Shown here: one piece after another, positions 42,416-54,520 of the stretch | How the letters are laid out: each line of letters begins with the position of its first letter | How positions within the stretch are numbered: the stretch's first letter is position 1 | From: Neoceratodus forsteri | Taxonomy: Eukaryota; Chordata; Ceratodontiformes; Ceratodontidae | Length of the DNA stretch: 64,000 nucleotides | Direction of reading: 5' to 3' | NCBI GenBank assembly: GCA_016271365.2 | Contig: CM028129.1 | Coordinates: 846,690,001 to 846,754,000 of the forward strand | The notes under the pieces: generated by a model | Told to the model about the DNA's origin: nothing | The model's database searches: none | The model's input: the letters and a program-made list of their open reading frames with translations, nothing else | Translations under genes and position numbers: made by a program

Positions 42416-42757
42416 CCACAACTGGTGGAATCTAGCACCTAAATGTGTGGCCTTTATATGTAAATTTAATTGACTATATGACAGGCTCACAAAAGCAGCA
42501 TACAGAAAAATCACCATAGAAAATGTTTTATTCAATAAAATAGCATATAGGCTTCAAAATTTCAAATAAATATTTCTGCAATAAAATCCACTTTGTTCAT
42601 TCGAAAATGTAAAGACACAGATTGTTTCAAGCATAGTTCAGACTTAATTCATAATAATTTGTTATAAACTGAACTTCATTTTTCAAAGAATATTTCAGCA
42701 GAACAACTTGAAATATGCAGTGGAAGTTTGAAGTGCTTTCATGCAGATTGTGCTCAT
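42416..42757. repeat. Composite left inverted arm, segment 1
   Basis: It begins CCACAACTGGTGGAATCTAGCACC. Inverted match to about 62440-62785. It contains TTCAAAGAATATTTCAGCAGAACAACTTGAAATATGCA, a subrepeat that recurs at 48238-48275 and, inverted, twice in the right arm. Confidence 0.75.
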
Positions 42758-43462
42758 AGGGACGTGGGGGTAGTCATATCAGATGACCTAAAGGTGGGCC
42801 AGCAATGTGAGAAGGCATTAAGGAGGGCTGGGGGATACTGGGATGCATAGGGAGAGGCATCACCAGTAGAAAACAGGAAGTTGTTGGCCCTCTGTATAGA
42901 CAGTTGGTAAGACCACATCTGCAGTACTGTGTACAGTTCTGGAGACCCCATCTCTGCAAAGACATAGACAGGGTGGAGGCTGTCCAGAAGAGGGCAACCA
43001 AAATGATGCAGGGTCTGCACCAGAAGACATCTGAAGAAAGACTAAAGGAACTAAAGATGTATAACCTCGAGGAAAGGAGGGAGAGGTGGGACATGATAGA
43101 GACTTTCAAATACCTCAAGGGAATCAACAAAGTCCAAGAGGGTAGTATCTTTCAGAAAAAGAGATGTGCAAGAACAAGGGGGCACAATTTGAAGATAGAG
43201 GGGGGTCGGCTCAGAGGTAATATGAGGAAGTATTTCTTCACAGAGATGGTTGTGGATACATGGACCAGCCTTCCAGAGGAGGTTGTAGAGTCAAAAACTG
43301 GAAGAATTCAAGAATGCATGGGACAGACATAAGGCAATTCTAGTGGGGGTAGGAGGAAGTAGGCTGTTGGTTAACTAGGATCTGCAGCTTATCCGTTAGG
43401 TCGGGAAATGGGCAGACTAGGTGGGCCAAGCGGTCCTTATCTGCCATCAAATTTTATGTTTC
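42758..43462 (+). mobile_element. CR1-H, short CR1 3' fragment
   Basis: It starts inside the RT (DVGVVISDDLKVGQQCEKALRRAGGYWDA) and runs through MVRPHLQYCVQFWRPH (42904 on) to a C-terminus near 43310 and a 3' UTR ending GGTCCTTATCTGCCATCAAATTTTATGTTTC. An in-frame TAG at 42848 and a frameshift near 43330 break it. It splits the composite arm, whose sequence resumes at 43463. Confidence 0.85.
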
Positions 43463-43530
43463 TATATGAGCTCAAATGAAAATGTAAAGCCACAGACTGT
43501 TTCAAGCACAGTTCAGGCTTAATTCATAAT
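43463..43530. repeat. Composite left inverted arm, segment 2
   Basis: GAGCTCAAATGAAAATGTAAAGCCACAGACTG... matches inverted 62395-62440. It ends CATAAT at 43525-43530, the insertion point of the split-repeat element. Confidence 0.7.
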
Positions 43531-43569
43531 TGAAGGGAGTCCTGGGATTATGTGGGGGAAGAGCTCCTC

Positions 43570-43625
43570 CCCCACTGCCTATTTAAGTACAGCAGCTAAC
43601 TCCCGCTCTGCTTAGAGCGAGTCGC
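43570..43625 (+). promoter_or_regulatory. TATA-like promoter in repeat A1
   Basis: CCTATTTAAGTACAGC (43579-43594) lies about 30 bp before a short hairpin CGCTCTGCTTAGAGCG. Repeat A2 has the same at 47904-47945. The position near the left end of the element fits a promoter for a full-length transcript; inference only. Confidence 0.4.
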
Positions 43626-43630
43626 ACTTG

Positions 43631-46600
43631 CTGACATTGCGGTGCTGGTGCTCGGCTGCTCTCTTTCCTCGTTCTGTTGCTGCTTTTCCCCCCTGCTCCC
43701 TGATGTGTTGCCCCCCCCTTCTTTGCTCTATGTGCTTTCCGTTGTTGTCATTTCTTCGTACCTTGTTCTTCTTTTAGATTCCTGCTGCCTCTCCTTGCAC
43801 CACTGCGTCTTGAAGGGCCGCTTGCTGCCTCTGCTTTACTAGTGCCTTTGTCTCCTGCATATGGCTTGCTTGCTTTTCTTCCTCCTGCTTCTTTCTTTTG
43901 AGCAGCCGCTGCTCCATGCTGCCGCCAAGTCCGTCGCATTGCTCTCTGTGCTTTGCACCCGACTTTGCTGCGCCGCTTATCTGGAGCTCCCTGTGGCCAC
44001 ACACCACCACTGCACTGCTGGGCTTCCATTCTTCAGTTGCTGCTTTCCGGATGGCTGGATTGTATCCCTTCGACCTTCATGCCTGCTGTTGGAGCTTGTT
44101 TGCTTCCCTTCTCCTTGAATGCCTTCCACACTCGTTCCCCCCTTTCTATTGGAAGCCATTTTGCTTCATAGCAGCCATGCAACTTGAACCTGCACAGTCA
44201 TTGTTTTATTCCTTTGCTTTGAGCACTTTGACTTTCTCCATGTCTCAATGCGAGTGTATTTGGCATCGTTCAGGAACTAGTGGGGGTGTTTCACCTGTGT
44301 TTTGGGCTTCCTGATATATTTATTCTCACATCTTAGTGCAGCCATTATAGCAGCTCCAGCTTTCCACTCCGCTGCTAGCTTGTGGCTATGAGGGATTGTA
44401 CTGGTATTAGCCACTTATGACACTTTGCTTCTTTAACATTTATTTGCATGGCATTTATGCCATTCTCCTACATTACCTGCTTTTAGTTTTGCCTGTCTGG
44501 GTTTGCAGTCTACCCTACAGCTCCATGCTGCATTGCATCTATGGGGCCCTTGCCTATTTGCTTTGATGTTTCCTATCTATTGGCATGTACGGCTGCCGCT
44601 GCCCTGACTTAGCTACCTAATCGGCTTGCCATGGGAGTTGCGGAATCTGATTCATGGGACTCGACCTCTGCTATGGACTCTTCTCTGTTCCTGATCTACT
44701 GCATGCAGTCTCACCTTCTGTCCTGGATTATCCATCCCATGTCTCCGTACATTTCCACCTCCTGTATCCTAAGTCATCGCCAAGTCATCAACAAACTAGG
44801 GGACAACGGACCACACTCGGGAGCCCATCTTCACAGTAGATAAGTTCCATTCAGGAAGCAGCCAAGCAGGTGGCTACGGTGCTTAGTGCACTGAATTTCC
44901 AAGGGACCTTATCTAGCTTTCCGTTTGGCATTTTGCTTCCAATCTCATTGTTTGGATGTGGACGCTCCACATTCTGGGAGGACAACGTCCACTTTAGAGG
45001 CTCAGTCTAGAAGTCCCTGAATCACTGATGGTCAAGGGGTATGCCTGCCTCTCTCCTATTCTCCCTGTGTTTGGCAATCTATATTTAGCGCGCTGTTGCC
45101 TTCGCTTGCTCGTTTCCTAGTTCTTCATTCTGCAACTTTACGGATTATAGACCGTTTCTGTTGTTTCCTCGATGGACTTTTCCCTGTCCCTCCCTTATGG
45201 GGCCTGCTTTCGTGGACTTGTTCTGTTTCCACTTTGGGCTTTGCTCCACCTTCTGGCCATGCCTATGAATTACGGACTATGCTCTGAATCAATGCTGAAG
45301 TATTGGGAAATGTGCGTCTTCCCTTCATGGATATTCCTATGCCCTATGGATTCTTGGCTCCTACACTGCTCCTTACTACCTTCGCCTCCATCAGTTCTTC
45401 CCACTATGGCTTATGCATGGCTTGTGTGGTTCCTCAGGCCTTATCCTATGTGTGCTTCTGGATATTATATTCGGCTCCTCGACCATGCTTGTCTGCACTG
45501 CTGACGTTATCGCACCTTTGCCTCAATCATACAATACCAGATTCCGGAAATTGGTTCCTCGCCAGATTGCCTATTCTTCTGCCATGCCTTTCGCTGCAGT
45601 CTCTACCATCGTTGATATTCTAAGATATGTCAGTCTACAGCATCGTTTTCCTTCATAAGTCTGCTTTCCAGTTGCAATGCTACTTCGCAATCAAATGACC
45701 CAAGCTCTTGCATCCATTCCGATGCTATTTCTCCTCTGCCTGCCCCAGTTCGGGGCCTGGAGATTCACAGCCTATACAACCTGCCTTCACCCTTCGGGCT
45801 GGGAGGTTCACCTACTTCTACTCTATGCTTGCCTCATTCAGCTCGGAGCATGGAGTTTCTCAACTCTACGACCTGCCTTCGCCCATCGGGCTGGGAGGAT
45901 TACCTACTAATCGCCTGCTTCCATGAACCGCCTTCACCCATCGGGCTGGGAGGTTTACCTACTAATCGTATGCTTCTATGACCTGCCTTCGCCCATCGGG
46001 CTGGGGGTTTCCTATTTCTGCCTCGCCCAACTCGGGGCCTAGAGATTCGCTCATTCTACTATACGCCTACCTGCTGCTATGTCAGCCAGCCGGAAGCTCC
46101 TTTCTGGATTCGCACCTGTCCGTTTCTTCGTTCCTCCTCTATTCTTTGATGCTTTGCCCTGCTGCTTCAGCCGTGTGGAATTGCTGCTGCTTCCCCTTTC
46201 CAGGACACTTAGTTGCACCTCTCATGAAGACCTTATCCTGATTGTGCTCTACCGCCTTTGTATCTGTGACATCGCTACTCCATTTGACTCAGCCTCTTCA
46301 GTTATCTCCATCCAGGACTCTTCTGCTCAACTATTCGGGTCTCGTCATGTTTGATGCCTCAATCATTGCATACCTGCAGTTTTGACTGCTATTCCTCGTC
46401 CAGTTGCCATCTCTATGCCACGGTCTCTTCAAGGCGATCCCTGCCATCCTTGATCTAATGGATCCATCAGTCCTCAGCACCATTCCATTCTATACATCTG
46501 CCTTACAAATGCAGTACTACTCTGCTCTAACCTGACTCAAGATACGTCTCCTGGAGGCTGTATACCATGCACTATTCCTGCTGGCTGACCTCTGTTGGTC

Positions 46601-47653
46601 TGGCTGCCATTTCCTGTTACCTGGAGCTAGTCGCCTCTCTACTTACCTCTACAGCTGCTGAATGAGCTGCGCTTTCATCGAGGGACTACCTGCCATGTTC
46701 TGTTCTACCAGCGGACTTCCATGGGTCTGACTGCTCGTTCCATACCTGGAATCAGCCACCCCTCTCTCCTACCTCACCAGCTATCGATCCAGCTACACTT
46801 TTTTCAGGGGCTGGTTGCCATGTCCTGTTCCTCCTCTCTGCCTACATCAGTGCAATCCTGCTCCTACTACCTTTCACTTCGGATTAGCAGCCCACCTGAC
46901 TTACTTACTTTGGGCTCGCCTTATTATACTACTTGGATGCTCATAACCTGCCATTATTCCAGGTCAGCTCTACAGTTGTTGCTTTCATATCAATTCCTAA
47001 AGACTATACTTTCTTATCAGAACTGGATTCATCACTCGATAACCTGGCCTCAAACCTTCTCTCATTCCTCATACTATACAAGCCCTCTATTATTGGAAAA
47101 CTGGAAGTCGTATTACTTCTATTCGTTCTGCCTCGTTGACGTCAAAGCTTGGATTCAACTATCTTTCAGGTTTCCTGTATTAAGTTCATCAGTCATCAGC
47201 TACACCTCCACTATCTTACAGTTTCATGGATTATGCCCTCTATCAACTGAAGTTCGGAAGACAGTCCTTCAAGATATCCACTCTCCATCATTCCGAATTG
47301 TACATGGATTCTGACCTGGAATTTATTAGGAGGAAATTACTTCACTGGACATTTACAATTCAGTTCTTGCTTAAGCTCCAATTATCTGGATTAAATTCTA
47401 CTATTAGAATTCAGATTAGCTGATTAATTTGGTTTAATTAGGATCTCTCTCCTTTAGTATGCCCAGAAGGATGGGCAGGTCAGTAGCCATGGGTCCTCAG
47501 AGGTTTCCCCCAATGGGGTTTTTCCTCTCCTGAGTGCTACTGGTCACACTCTCCGGAGTTGTAGGAGGTGATCGTCTATTCTTATCATTAAGTTGTTATG
47601 CACGACTTCTTCAGCATTCAGTTACTGAACAATCGTCGATATGTATTCTTTTT
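43631..47653. other. Body of split-repeat element, no recognised gene
   Basis: Pyrimidine-rich on the plus strand, with many short frames but no RT, RNase H, Gag or recombinase blocks. A degenerate tandem repeat around 45780-46000 has four copies of a phrase close to CTTCGCCCATCGGGCTGGG. The body looks like a long non-coding insert or a highly diverged ORF. Confidence 0.5.
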
Positions 47654-48209
47654 GGGGCTCCTTAATTCTAAACCAAGCCTCCTTCCTACAGGTGGGATAC
47701 AGAGAAAGGCCAAAACCATCAAATATTATCAAACGACTCAATTCAAGCATCCAAGTACCTAAGCACAAATCATTCTATGCTGGCCTCTGTATCCAACAAG
47801 CATATACATCATTCCGATATGTTACATAAGCACTGAGCTATGAACCACACATAATTGAAGGGAGTCCCGGAATTATGTGGGGGAAGAGCTCCTCCCCCAC
47901 TGCCTATTTAAGTAGAGCATCTAACTCCCGCTCTGCTTAGAGCGAGTCGCACTCGCCCTCCATCCTCCCCGACACCTCCTCCTTCTGCGGCACTCTTATC
48001 CCACCAGGGGGCTCCATAATTCTAAACCAAGCCTCCTTCCTACAGGTGGGATACAGAGAAAAGCCAAAACCATCAAATATTATCAAACGACTCAATTCAA
48101 GCATCCAAGTACCTAAGCACAAATCATTCTATGCTGGCCTCTGTATCCAACAACCATATACATCATTCCAATATGTTACATAAGCACTGAGCTGTGAACC
48201 ACTCATAAT

Positions 48210-48370
48210 AAACCGCTATTGATTGAACTTCAGTTTTCAAAGAATCTTTCAGCAGAACAACCTGAAATATGCACTGGAAGTTTGAAGTAATTTTGTGCAA
48301 ATTGTGCTCAAAATGAGTAATGATGTAGTATTACGTATTTAAAAGAATATGATCACAAAATGAAGGAGTG
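48210..48370. repeat. Composite left inverted arm, segment 3
   Basis: TTGAACTTCAGTTTTCAAAGAATC..., then CTCAAAATGAGTAATGATGTAGTATTACG. It matches inverted 62210-62360. After GAAGGAGT (48370) the two arms diverge. Confidence 0.7.
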
Positions 48371-48505
48371 GATATATAATAAATTGTAGATATCCCTCCA
48401 ACTGTGGAAATATCACAAGAAATTAAAAGCAACTGGATTTCAATGTCTTTCAAGAGAAGGTGGGGGGGGGGAGAAGTAGAAAACTCTCCATGGATGACCG
48501 GGAAC
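48371..48505. repeat. Second inverted-repeat pair, left arm
   Basis: TCCAACTGTGGAAATATCACAAGAAATTAAAAGCAACTGGATTTCAATG (48398-48446) has an inverted counterpart at 51640-51700, as does GTAGAAAACTCTCCATGGATGACCGGGAAC (against 51605-51635). It brackets the foldback and LINE between them, so it may be the terminal repeat of another transposon nested in the composite. Confidence 0.65.
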
Positions 48506-48691
48506 AAATAGTAGCAGACTTAATGCTGAACAATGGGAATGCCTCCTCAAATTCCAGGTCTGCATCCATTGAACTGGGAACCAATCTGCTCCACAGATTG
48601 TCTTCTAATGCTGCAGTCATAAAACAATCCTTTCAACAAATGTAATTTGGACTACGTGGTTCACTGTAGCCAAATTTTGCCCAACAGTTGG

Positions 48692-49320
48692 GCTGAATTA
48701 CTAACTGCATCCATAGTGTATTCCAATAAGCTTATAAATGGCCCCTACAGCCCTACCTCCATACCTTTAAAAGTCAGTACATAGTATAACAGAGGCTGTG
48801 AATAACCATGAAGTGAAAGAGAACAAACACTTAGCTGTAGCCGTAGCTTTCGGCTACAGGCTGTAGTTTTGCTGCTAAACTTAACTGGATATTGCCAATG
48901 TTCCACGAAAGGGTAGCAAAAGCAGCTCATTGTCAAAGCTGTGCAAAAACGGAAAGATGCTGAAACTGTTCAAACAAAATTTTATAATGATGTAGCACAT
49001 GGCACGTCCTTGATAGCATTCGGGAAGCTCACCAAGTATTGTTTGAACACGGTTTCAACATATTTACTTTTTTGCACAGCTTCAACAATGAACTGCTTTT
49101 GCTACCCATTCAATAAACATTGCCAATATCCAGTTACGTTTACCAGGAAAACTACAGCCTCTAGCTGAAAACTACAGCTAAATATTTGTTCTCTTTCACT
49201 TTATGTGTATTCACAGCTTCTGTTATACTATGTACTTACTTTTAAAGGTATGGAGGTGGGGTCGTAGGGGCCATTTATAAGCTTATTGGAATACACTATA
49301 GATGCAGTTAGCAATTTAGC
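48692..49320. repeat. Large foldback (arms ~290 bp)
   Basis: Left arm 48692-48981 and right arm 49030-49320 are inverted copies (GCTGAATTACTAACTGCATC against GATGCAGTTAGCAATTTAGC, then TATAGTGTATTCCAATAAGC and onward to TTGTTTGAAC). Only about 50 bp separate the arms. No coding sequence. The transcript would form a long double-stranded hairpin. Confidence 0.75.
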
Positions 49321-49567
49321 CCGAGTTACCTTTTTTCAAGGATCATTTTTACAACCAGAGCATTAAATGACTGTTTGTGGGGCTGATTTACTGATAGGCA
49401 TTGTACTGTTGGGCACAATTCGGCTGCAGTGTGCCAGACAGCCCAATTTACATTTGTTTAAAGGATCATTATATGACCTCAGCATTAGAAAATAATCTGT
49501 GGAGCAAGTTAGCTCCCAGTTCAGTGGAGACAGATTTGGTAATTTGAGGACGCATTCCCCTTGTTAA

Positions 49568-51612
49568 GCATTCAGTCTGATGTTATTTTTATTTATTTAT
49601 TTAAAAGTTTTACCAGGAAAGCATACTGCGCAGACTATTGCTCAATTCCAGATGCATCCTGGGGAGACAGGAATAGGGATAAAAAACATCATAAATAAAA
49701 TAATCACCATATACAGAGACCAGAACAATTACAGTGTATAGAGAACCTTGGGACAAGAACTACAAAATGAACTGCATACAGAGGCAATAGCGCGAGGCAC
49801 ATAACAGTGATATCTACATAGTAAATAATATAATCCAGTCAAAACAGACAAACCTGACACAGCCTCAGGAATAACAGAGGCTATTCCAAGGTACTAGAGC
49901 TAATAAGGGCACAGGAGCAGGCAGAGGAGACGTGTGCTTTGAGAAGGGAGTTGAGGTGCCTACCAGGGGAGGCATTCTGAATGGGCACAGGGAGGGAATT
50001 CCATAATTTAGGCATGCAATATCTGAATGCTGACTGGTCTGCTGTGGTGGTCATTAGTGGAATACATAGTAAACGAGAGTCATTGTTCCTGAGGGGGTAC
50101 ACCTGGGGAGCAGGGGCCGATAGTACAGAGGTGAGATATGGAGGGAGGGACTGGGCCCAGAATTTAGCCATAAGACTAGCTCAGTGCAAGTGCCGCCGGT
50201 CTTGAAGTGATGGGAGGTCCAGTGACCAGTAGAGAGCATAGTGATGGGTGGAGGAAGGATAGTCAAGGGCAAAATAACAGAAGGAATGAAAGAGGGTGTC
50301 CAGTCTGGCTAGGGTGGACTTTGGGGTGGCACTGTAGAGTACATTCCCGTAGCTGAAGATAGGGAGTATCATTTTCTGCACAATTGCATGGCAGGCAGGC
50401 AGAGGGATGCATCTGCGATTGCAGTACAAGGCACCCAGCTTGGGGTGAAGCTTTTTGTGGACTGCATTGATACGCACAGAGAAACTGAGATGCTGGTCAA
50501 GTCAGACCCCAAGATATCTGAAGGAATAGCAATCCTCCAGTGAAGTCCCATCCAGGGTGTGGAAGGAGGGGGTGAGAGGGAGCTGTGAAAGTCTCTGGCT
50601 AGTGCCAAAGGTCATGGAGACAGTTTTCTTGGCATTGAAAAAGAGCTGATTAGAGCAAAACCAGAGCTTGAACATTATTGAAGTCCTGCTGCTGTCTGGT
50701 CGCAACATCAGCGGACGAGGGGCCACATGTATACAGTACAGTATGTATCGTCAGCATACATGTGGATGGATGTGTGTGTGGGCAGGCAGTGGGCAGGTTG
50801 TTCAAGAAGACGGAGAACAGTAGTGGACCAAGGACTGAGCCTTGGGGTACACCAGAGGTAACAGGGAGGGAGGCAGAGGTGGAGTTGCCAATTCTGACAG
50901 ATTGGGATCTGCCTACCAGGCATGAGTGGAACCAGCTGGTGGCCGTGCTAGAGAGACCTGCGAAAGAGAGAGTTTAGAAAGGAAGAGGGGGTGAGAGACA
51001 GTGTCGAAGGCTTTTTCCAGGTCGACAAAAATGGCAGAGGTAATGTGACCCTTATCCATACCTGTGAAGATGGAATCGGTGAGCCTAAGGAGAGAAGAGG
51101 TGGTGGAGTGGGACTTCCTAAAACCAGACTGGCAAGGTGTGAAAAAAGATGAGAAGTCTAGAAAAGTGGAGAGTTGAGAGGGAACAAGATGTTCCTGGAG
51201 TTTAGCCAAGATAGGGAGGAGGGAGACAGGGCGGTAGTTCCCAGAAGCTGAGGGGTTATTGCCTTTAGGGAAAGGGATGACGGTGGCTGCTTATACTCAG
51301 AAGGGATTGAGGCAAGACAGAATGAGAGGTTATAGAGTGATGCCAGAGGGATGGCGATGGCAGGGGCCAACAGGTAGAGCATTTTGGAGTCCAGACCAGT
51401 GGGACACTTGCCTTTAACGGGATTTAGGGCGAGTAGGATGTTGTAAACTTTGGCCAGAGAGATCTGGCAGAAGGAGAAGTAGGGGCAGAGGGAGGATCTG
51501 GAACAGGGTATGTGGAAGGAGGGGTTGTGAATGGGACAGGGGGGAGAGTGGAGAGCAGTGATGATGTGAAGCTTGTGAAGAAGGTGTTGAATTCAGTTGT
51601 GCCCAGTCATCC
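49568..51612 (-). pseudogene. Non-LTR LINE RT (CR1/L2/Rex-like group), minus strand
   Basis: Reading down from about 51600: AIAIPLASLYNLSFCLASIPSEYK (RT entry), FTPCQSGFRKSHSTTSSLL (51160-51100), FVDLEKAFDTVSHPLF (51060-51010; first palm Asp), MYADDTYC (about 50760-50735; catalytic box), NQLFFNAKKTVSMTFG (50650-50600), CYSFRYLGV, then the C-terminal CMPKLWNSLPVPIQNAS (50010-49965). The 3' tail has TTTAAATAAATAAATAAAAA (49573-49605 on the plus strand). Several frameshifts. The clade is not CR1 proper (different C-terminus); exact family not assigned. Confidence 0.78.
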
Positions 51613-51614
51613 AC

Positions 51615-51740
51615 AGAGAGTTTTCTACTCCCCCCCCATTGAAAGACATTGAAATACAGTTGCTTTAATTTCTTGTGATATTTCCACAGTTGGAGAGATA
51701 TCTAGAATTCATTATATATCCTGGATACACCATATGCTCC
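51615..51740. repeat. Second inverted-repeat pair, right arm
   Basis: Inverted counterpart of 48371-48505: CATTGAAATACAGTTGCTTTAATTTCTTGTGATATTTCCACAGTTGGAGAGATATC. An 11-base C run at 51628-51638 varies against the G run at 48461-48471. Confidence 0.65.
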
Positions 51741-51954
51741 TTCACTGAGACACTGGTTTACCTGGATTGAGAAAGGGCAAATTCCATTTTGCACATTGTA
51801 ACAAACGATACTGTCTGCTAAGACAAAATCCGGTTTTACTGGTGTTTGGTTTTGTGTACTTTAACAATTTTTAACTCTGCTAACATGCATTTTAGCAGTT
51901 TTGACCTCCACTATTGCACATCCTTCCATCCTTGTATCAATTTAAAGTTATGTT

Positions 51955-52390
51955 AGGTACAAGATGTGATGGCAACAACAGCACTACAGCTCCCATCCCT
52001 GAGGTGTGATGGAAGTAGCACTACGGACCCCATCCCTCAGGTGCGATGGCAGCACCAGCAGCACTACAGACCCATCCCTCTGGTGTGATGGCATCAGCAA
52101 CAGAACTGTGTCCCCCCTCCCTCAAGTGTGATGGAAGCAGCAGCACTGTGGCCCCTATCCATTAGGTGTGATGGCGGCAGTACTACGTTCCGCATTCCTC
52201 AGGTGTGATGACAGTATCAGCACTATGGCCCCCATCCCTCAGGTAGGACGGCAGCAGTACAACATTCCCATCCACCAGTGGTTATGGCAGAAGCACTACG
52301 GCCCCCACTTCTCAGGTGTGATGACAGTAGCAACAATACAATCCACATCCCTCAGGGGTGATGGTAGTAGTGACAGCACTATGATCTCCT
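51955..52390 (+). repeat. Degenerate minisatellite, ~45-50 bp unit, ~9 copies
   Basis: The unit is close to GGTGTGATGGCAGCAGC... followed by AGCACTACGGCCCCCATCCCTCA. Copies start with GTGTGATG or a variant around 51964, 51995, 52040, 52083, 52126, 52164, 52203 and later, with indels of 3-6 bases. No coding meaning is apparent. Confidence 0.75.
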
Positions 52391-53884
52391 TTCTTCAATA
52401 TTCACACCCCACATGCACAAATTACAAATTACTTGGTCTCTTTGCTTGTTAGAACTCAGAAGTGAATTAATCTGAACCACCACTATGAAGGTGGACCACC
52501 TTTGTTTTTTCCTATCATTTAACTGCCTGAACTGGATTTCTGCCTGTGACACCATTGACCAGGGTTTGGGAACAGATTTGGGTGTTGGAGGACCGGCCGG
52601 GGGGTGAAGGCTTGAGTGTCCAATGACCACTCGCCTTCTCCTGGGAGGGAGGGTGTATTCACAGCTCAGCATTTGCTGGCCCCAGGTAGAGGTTGGAGGC
52701 ATGGCACCACGTTGGCCCTCACTGCAGGAGGGAGCATGATGGATGTCAGCTTGTGCCTTGACATCATGTGGCCTATCACACTCCCACGAAAATGGGAAAA
52801 CACCTGTTGGCCAACCAGAGGATGTCTGCTGGTCCCACCATAAGTATGAAGCCCCAGACACATGTGTCTGTTATGACCCCTGCCATGCCTGGGATGTACA
52901 GGAAGCTCTTTAGGGTGATTGTCCTCCACTGTTAGTCTCTCACAGGGGTAGGGGCCCACCCGATGAAGGGTTACTTAGGGTTACCTGGTAGCATGGCCAT
53001 AAGGGGCAGTGGATGGTGGTCGAGACTCAGCAGCAGTGGTAGGGGGACTTGGCAGGCCTGAAGGAGTGGATGGCCAGGGGGATGGAGGAGTAAAAAAAAA
53101 ACTGCCTGAATTTGCTTCTTTGAAATAAAGTGTCTTCACCTAAAGAAAATTCACAAGTGATTAGTGGAGGACCTTCTAATGGAAAATCATGCATCTCACA
53201 AACATGTGGATGCCTTTCTTTCCCTTGGTCTCCATGAAAAGGGTGTCTCTCAGTTTTCATGTCTGAGCTCAGATGTGAATTAAGCACCACTCTGTCCACC
53301 AGCATCATACATCCCCTGGGGTCTTACCTCCTGTGTGTCACTGAATGTGCTTTCAAATCCACTGGCCAAGCATAAGTACACTTAAACACTTAACATTTGC
53401 TTTTTGTTAAAGCAGTATGTCAGAAAACATTTTGTTGTCACAGAGACTGAAACAGCAGGTGGGAGAGAAGGTGCAAATTATCCCACTCACCTAAATGGGG
53501 TGCTAACTGTGAAGTCTTTTTGTAAATAGTAAGGCAGCTTCTGCCTTGTGAACATACTTTTATTCAGACTAGTTTTCATTCAAACAACTGAGGATTTGGG
53601 ATGGCCCTGCTGATTATAAACTTAAATAAACTAGTTGGTAACAGTGATCCTGTGCTTAGCAATGTACAATCTAGATGTTCACATGCAAAGAATACAATAA
53701 AAACCTGACTAAAGTCTAAAAACAAGCTTATAAAACACAAAAAATGTATCTGAACATTTATATTTACCTATACAAAAGCATTGCAACCCGAGTAAAACTC
53801 AGGTAAATTACATGGTGCCCTGACAACTGTATGATGTAGTAAACATATATTGGTATTTTTTTTTTATATATTGGGTATGCCCAC
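52391..53884. other. No recognised gene
   Basis: A minus-strand frame at 52379-52861 (160 codons) shows no family resemblance, and short frames elsewhere look random. CAT-rich and GGTAGGGG tracts only. Probably internal sequence of the composite. Confidence 0.4.
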
Positions 53885-54065
53885 TAGGCAGAACTGCCTG
53901 TTTTCAGAGGTGACCCAGGAGCACTGCGGAGGTTAAGTGACTTGCTCGGAGTCACACAGTATGCAAGTGGAGGTTGTGGGAATCAAACCCAAGTCTTCTA
54001 GATGTACTCAGTTCAAGCATTGTTTGTTACTCTAACCACTAGGCTATACTGCCAGCCATAACACC
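53885..54065 (-). mobile_element. CORE-SINE (MIR-like), minus strand, complete head
   Basis: On the minus strand: A-box region TATAGCCTAGTGGTTAGAG (54045-54027), B box TGGGTTTGATTCCCAC, MIR-type core GAGCAAGTCACTTAACCTCC, and a tail ending CAATATATAAAAAAAA. Third member of this family in the window and the best preserved head. Confidence 0.85.
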
Positions 54066-54515
54066 CATATATAATGTTTTAATATATGATATCAATAATA
54101 GTGCACAGTACCTACAGTGCAAATTATGCACATTAAACACATTACAACATTTTACTAAAACTGAATTATTTGCCTCTCCATCTGCTTATGTTTTCTTACA
54201 CCAAAGTGAGTGTATAGTTGACAAAGCACTGTAAATAGCCTGTGGTAGCGCTACTGCTTGCAATGCCAGGGACTCGGGTCGAAAGTGAATTCAGGTTGCT
54301 AGAGGTCTGGCCAGGGGAGTAGGATTGAGCAGCTGGGGGCTGTTGTCCTCCTCTGGGAATGGTGGCCTACACATCCTGCTGCTTTACTGCCACCTGGATG
54401 ACCATGGCTGGTGGTGCAATGGGGCTGCAGAGCAATCGGGAAGAGAGGAAGCTAGCCAGGAGCTGGAGCAGTGTCATGTCTCTATGTGCCCTACCTCCTT
54501 GGATCCCCTCAAGTG
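54066..54515. other. No recognised gene; flank of Gmr1-like element
   Basis: Only short frames. It continues on the other side of the LTR element at 61737 (same flank split by insertion). Confidence 0.4.
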
Positions 54516-54520
54516 CTGGT

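Larger units (their letters stand above)
43531..48209 (+). mobile_element. Split-direct-repeat element (A1 - body - B1 A2 B2)
   Basis: A1 is 43531-43630 (TGAAGGGAGTCCTGGGATTATG...), A2 is 47856-47953; B1 is 47654-47855 (GGGGCTCC...CATAAT) and B2 is 48007-48209. A and B copies are about 95% alike, and A2 follows B1 with no gap. This A1...B1A2B2 layout is the split direct repeat of Ngaro/PAT-type tyrosine-recombinase retrotransposons; alternatively it is a head-to-tail dimer with an internal deletion in the second unit. The host sequence shows only CATAAT shared at the junctions, no extra duplication, as expected for recombinase insertion. The 4-kb body has no recognised RT or recombinase, so it would be non-autonomous. 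Confidence 0.6.

Noticed and set aside
43640..47640. Many open frames of 60-200 residues in the body of the split-repeat element
   Set aside because: No conserved blocks, compositional bias to Leu/Ser/Cys/Pro from pyrimidine-rich DNA, and overlapping frames on the same stretch.
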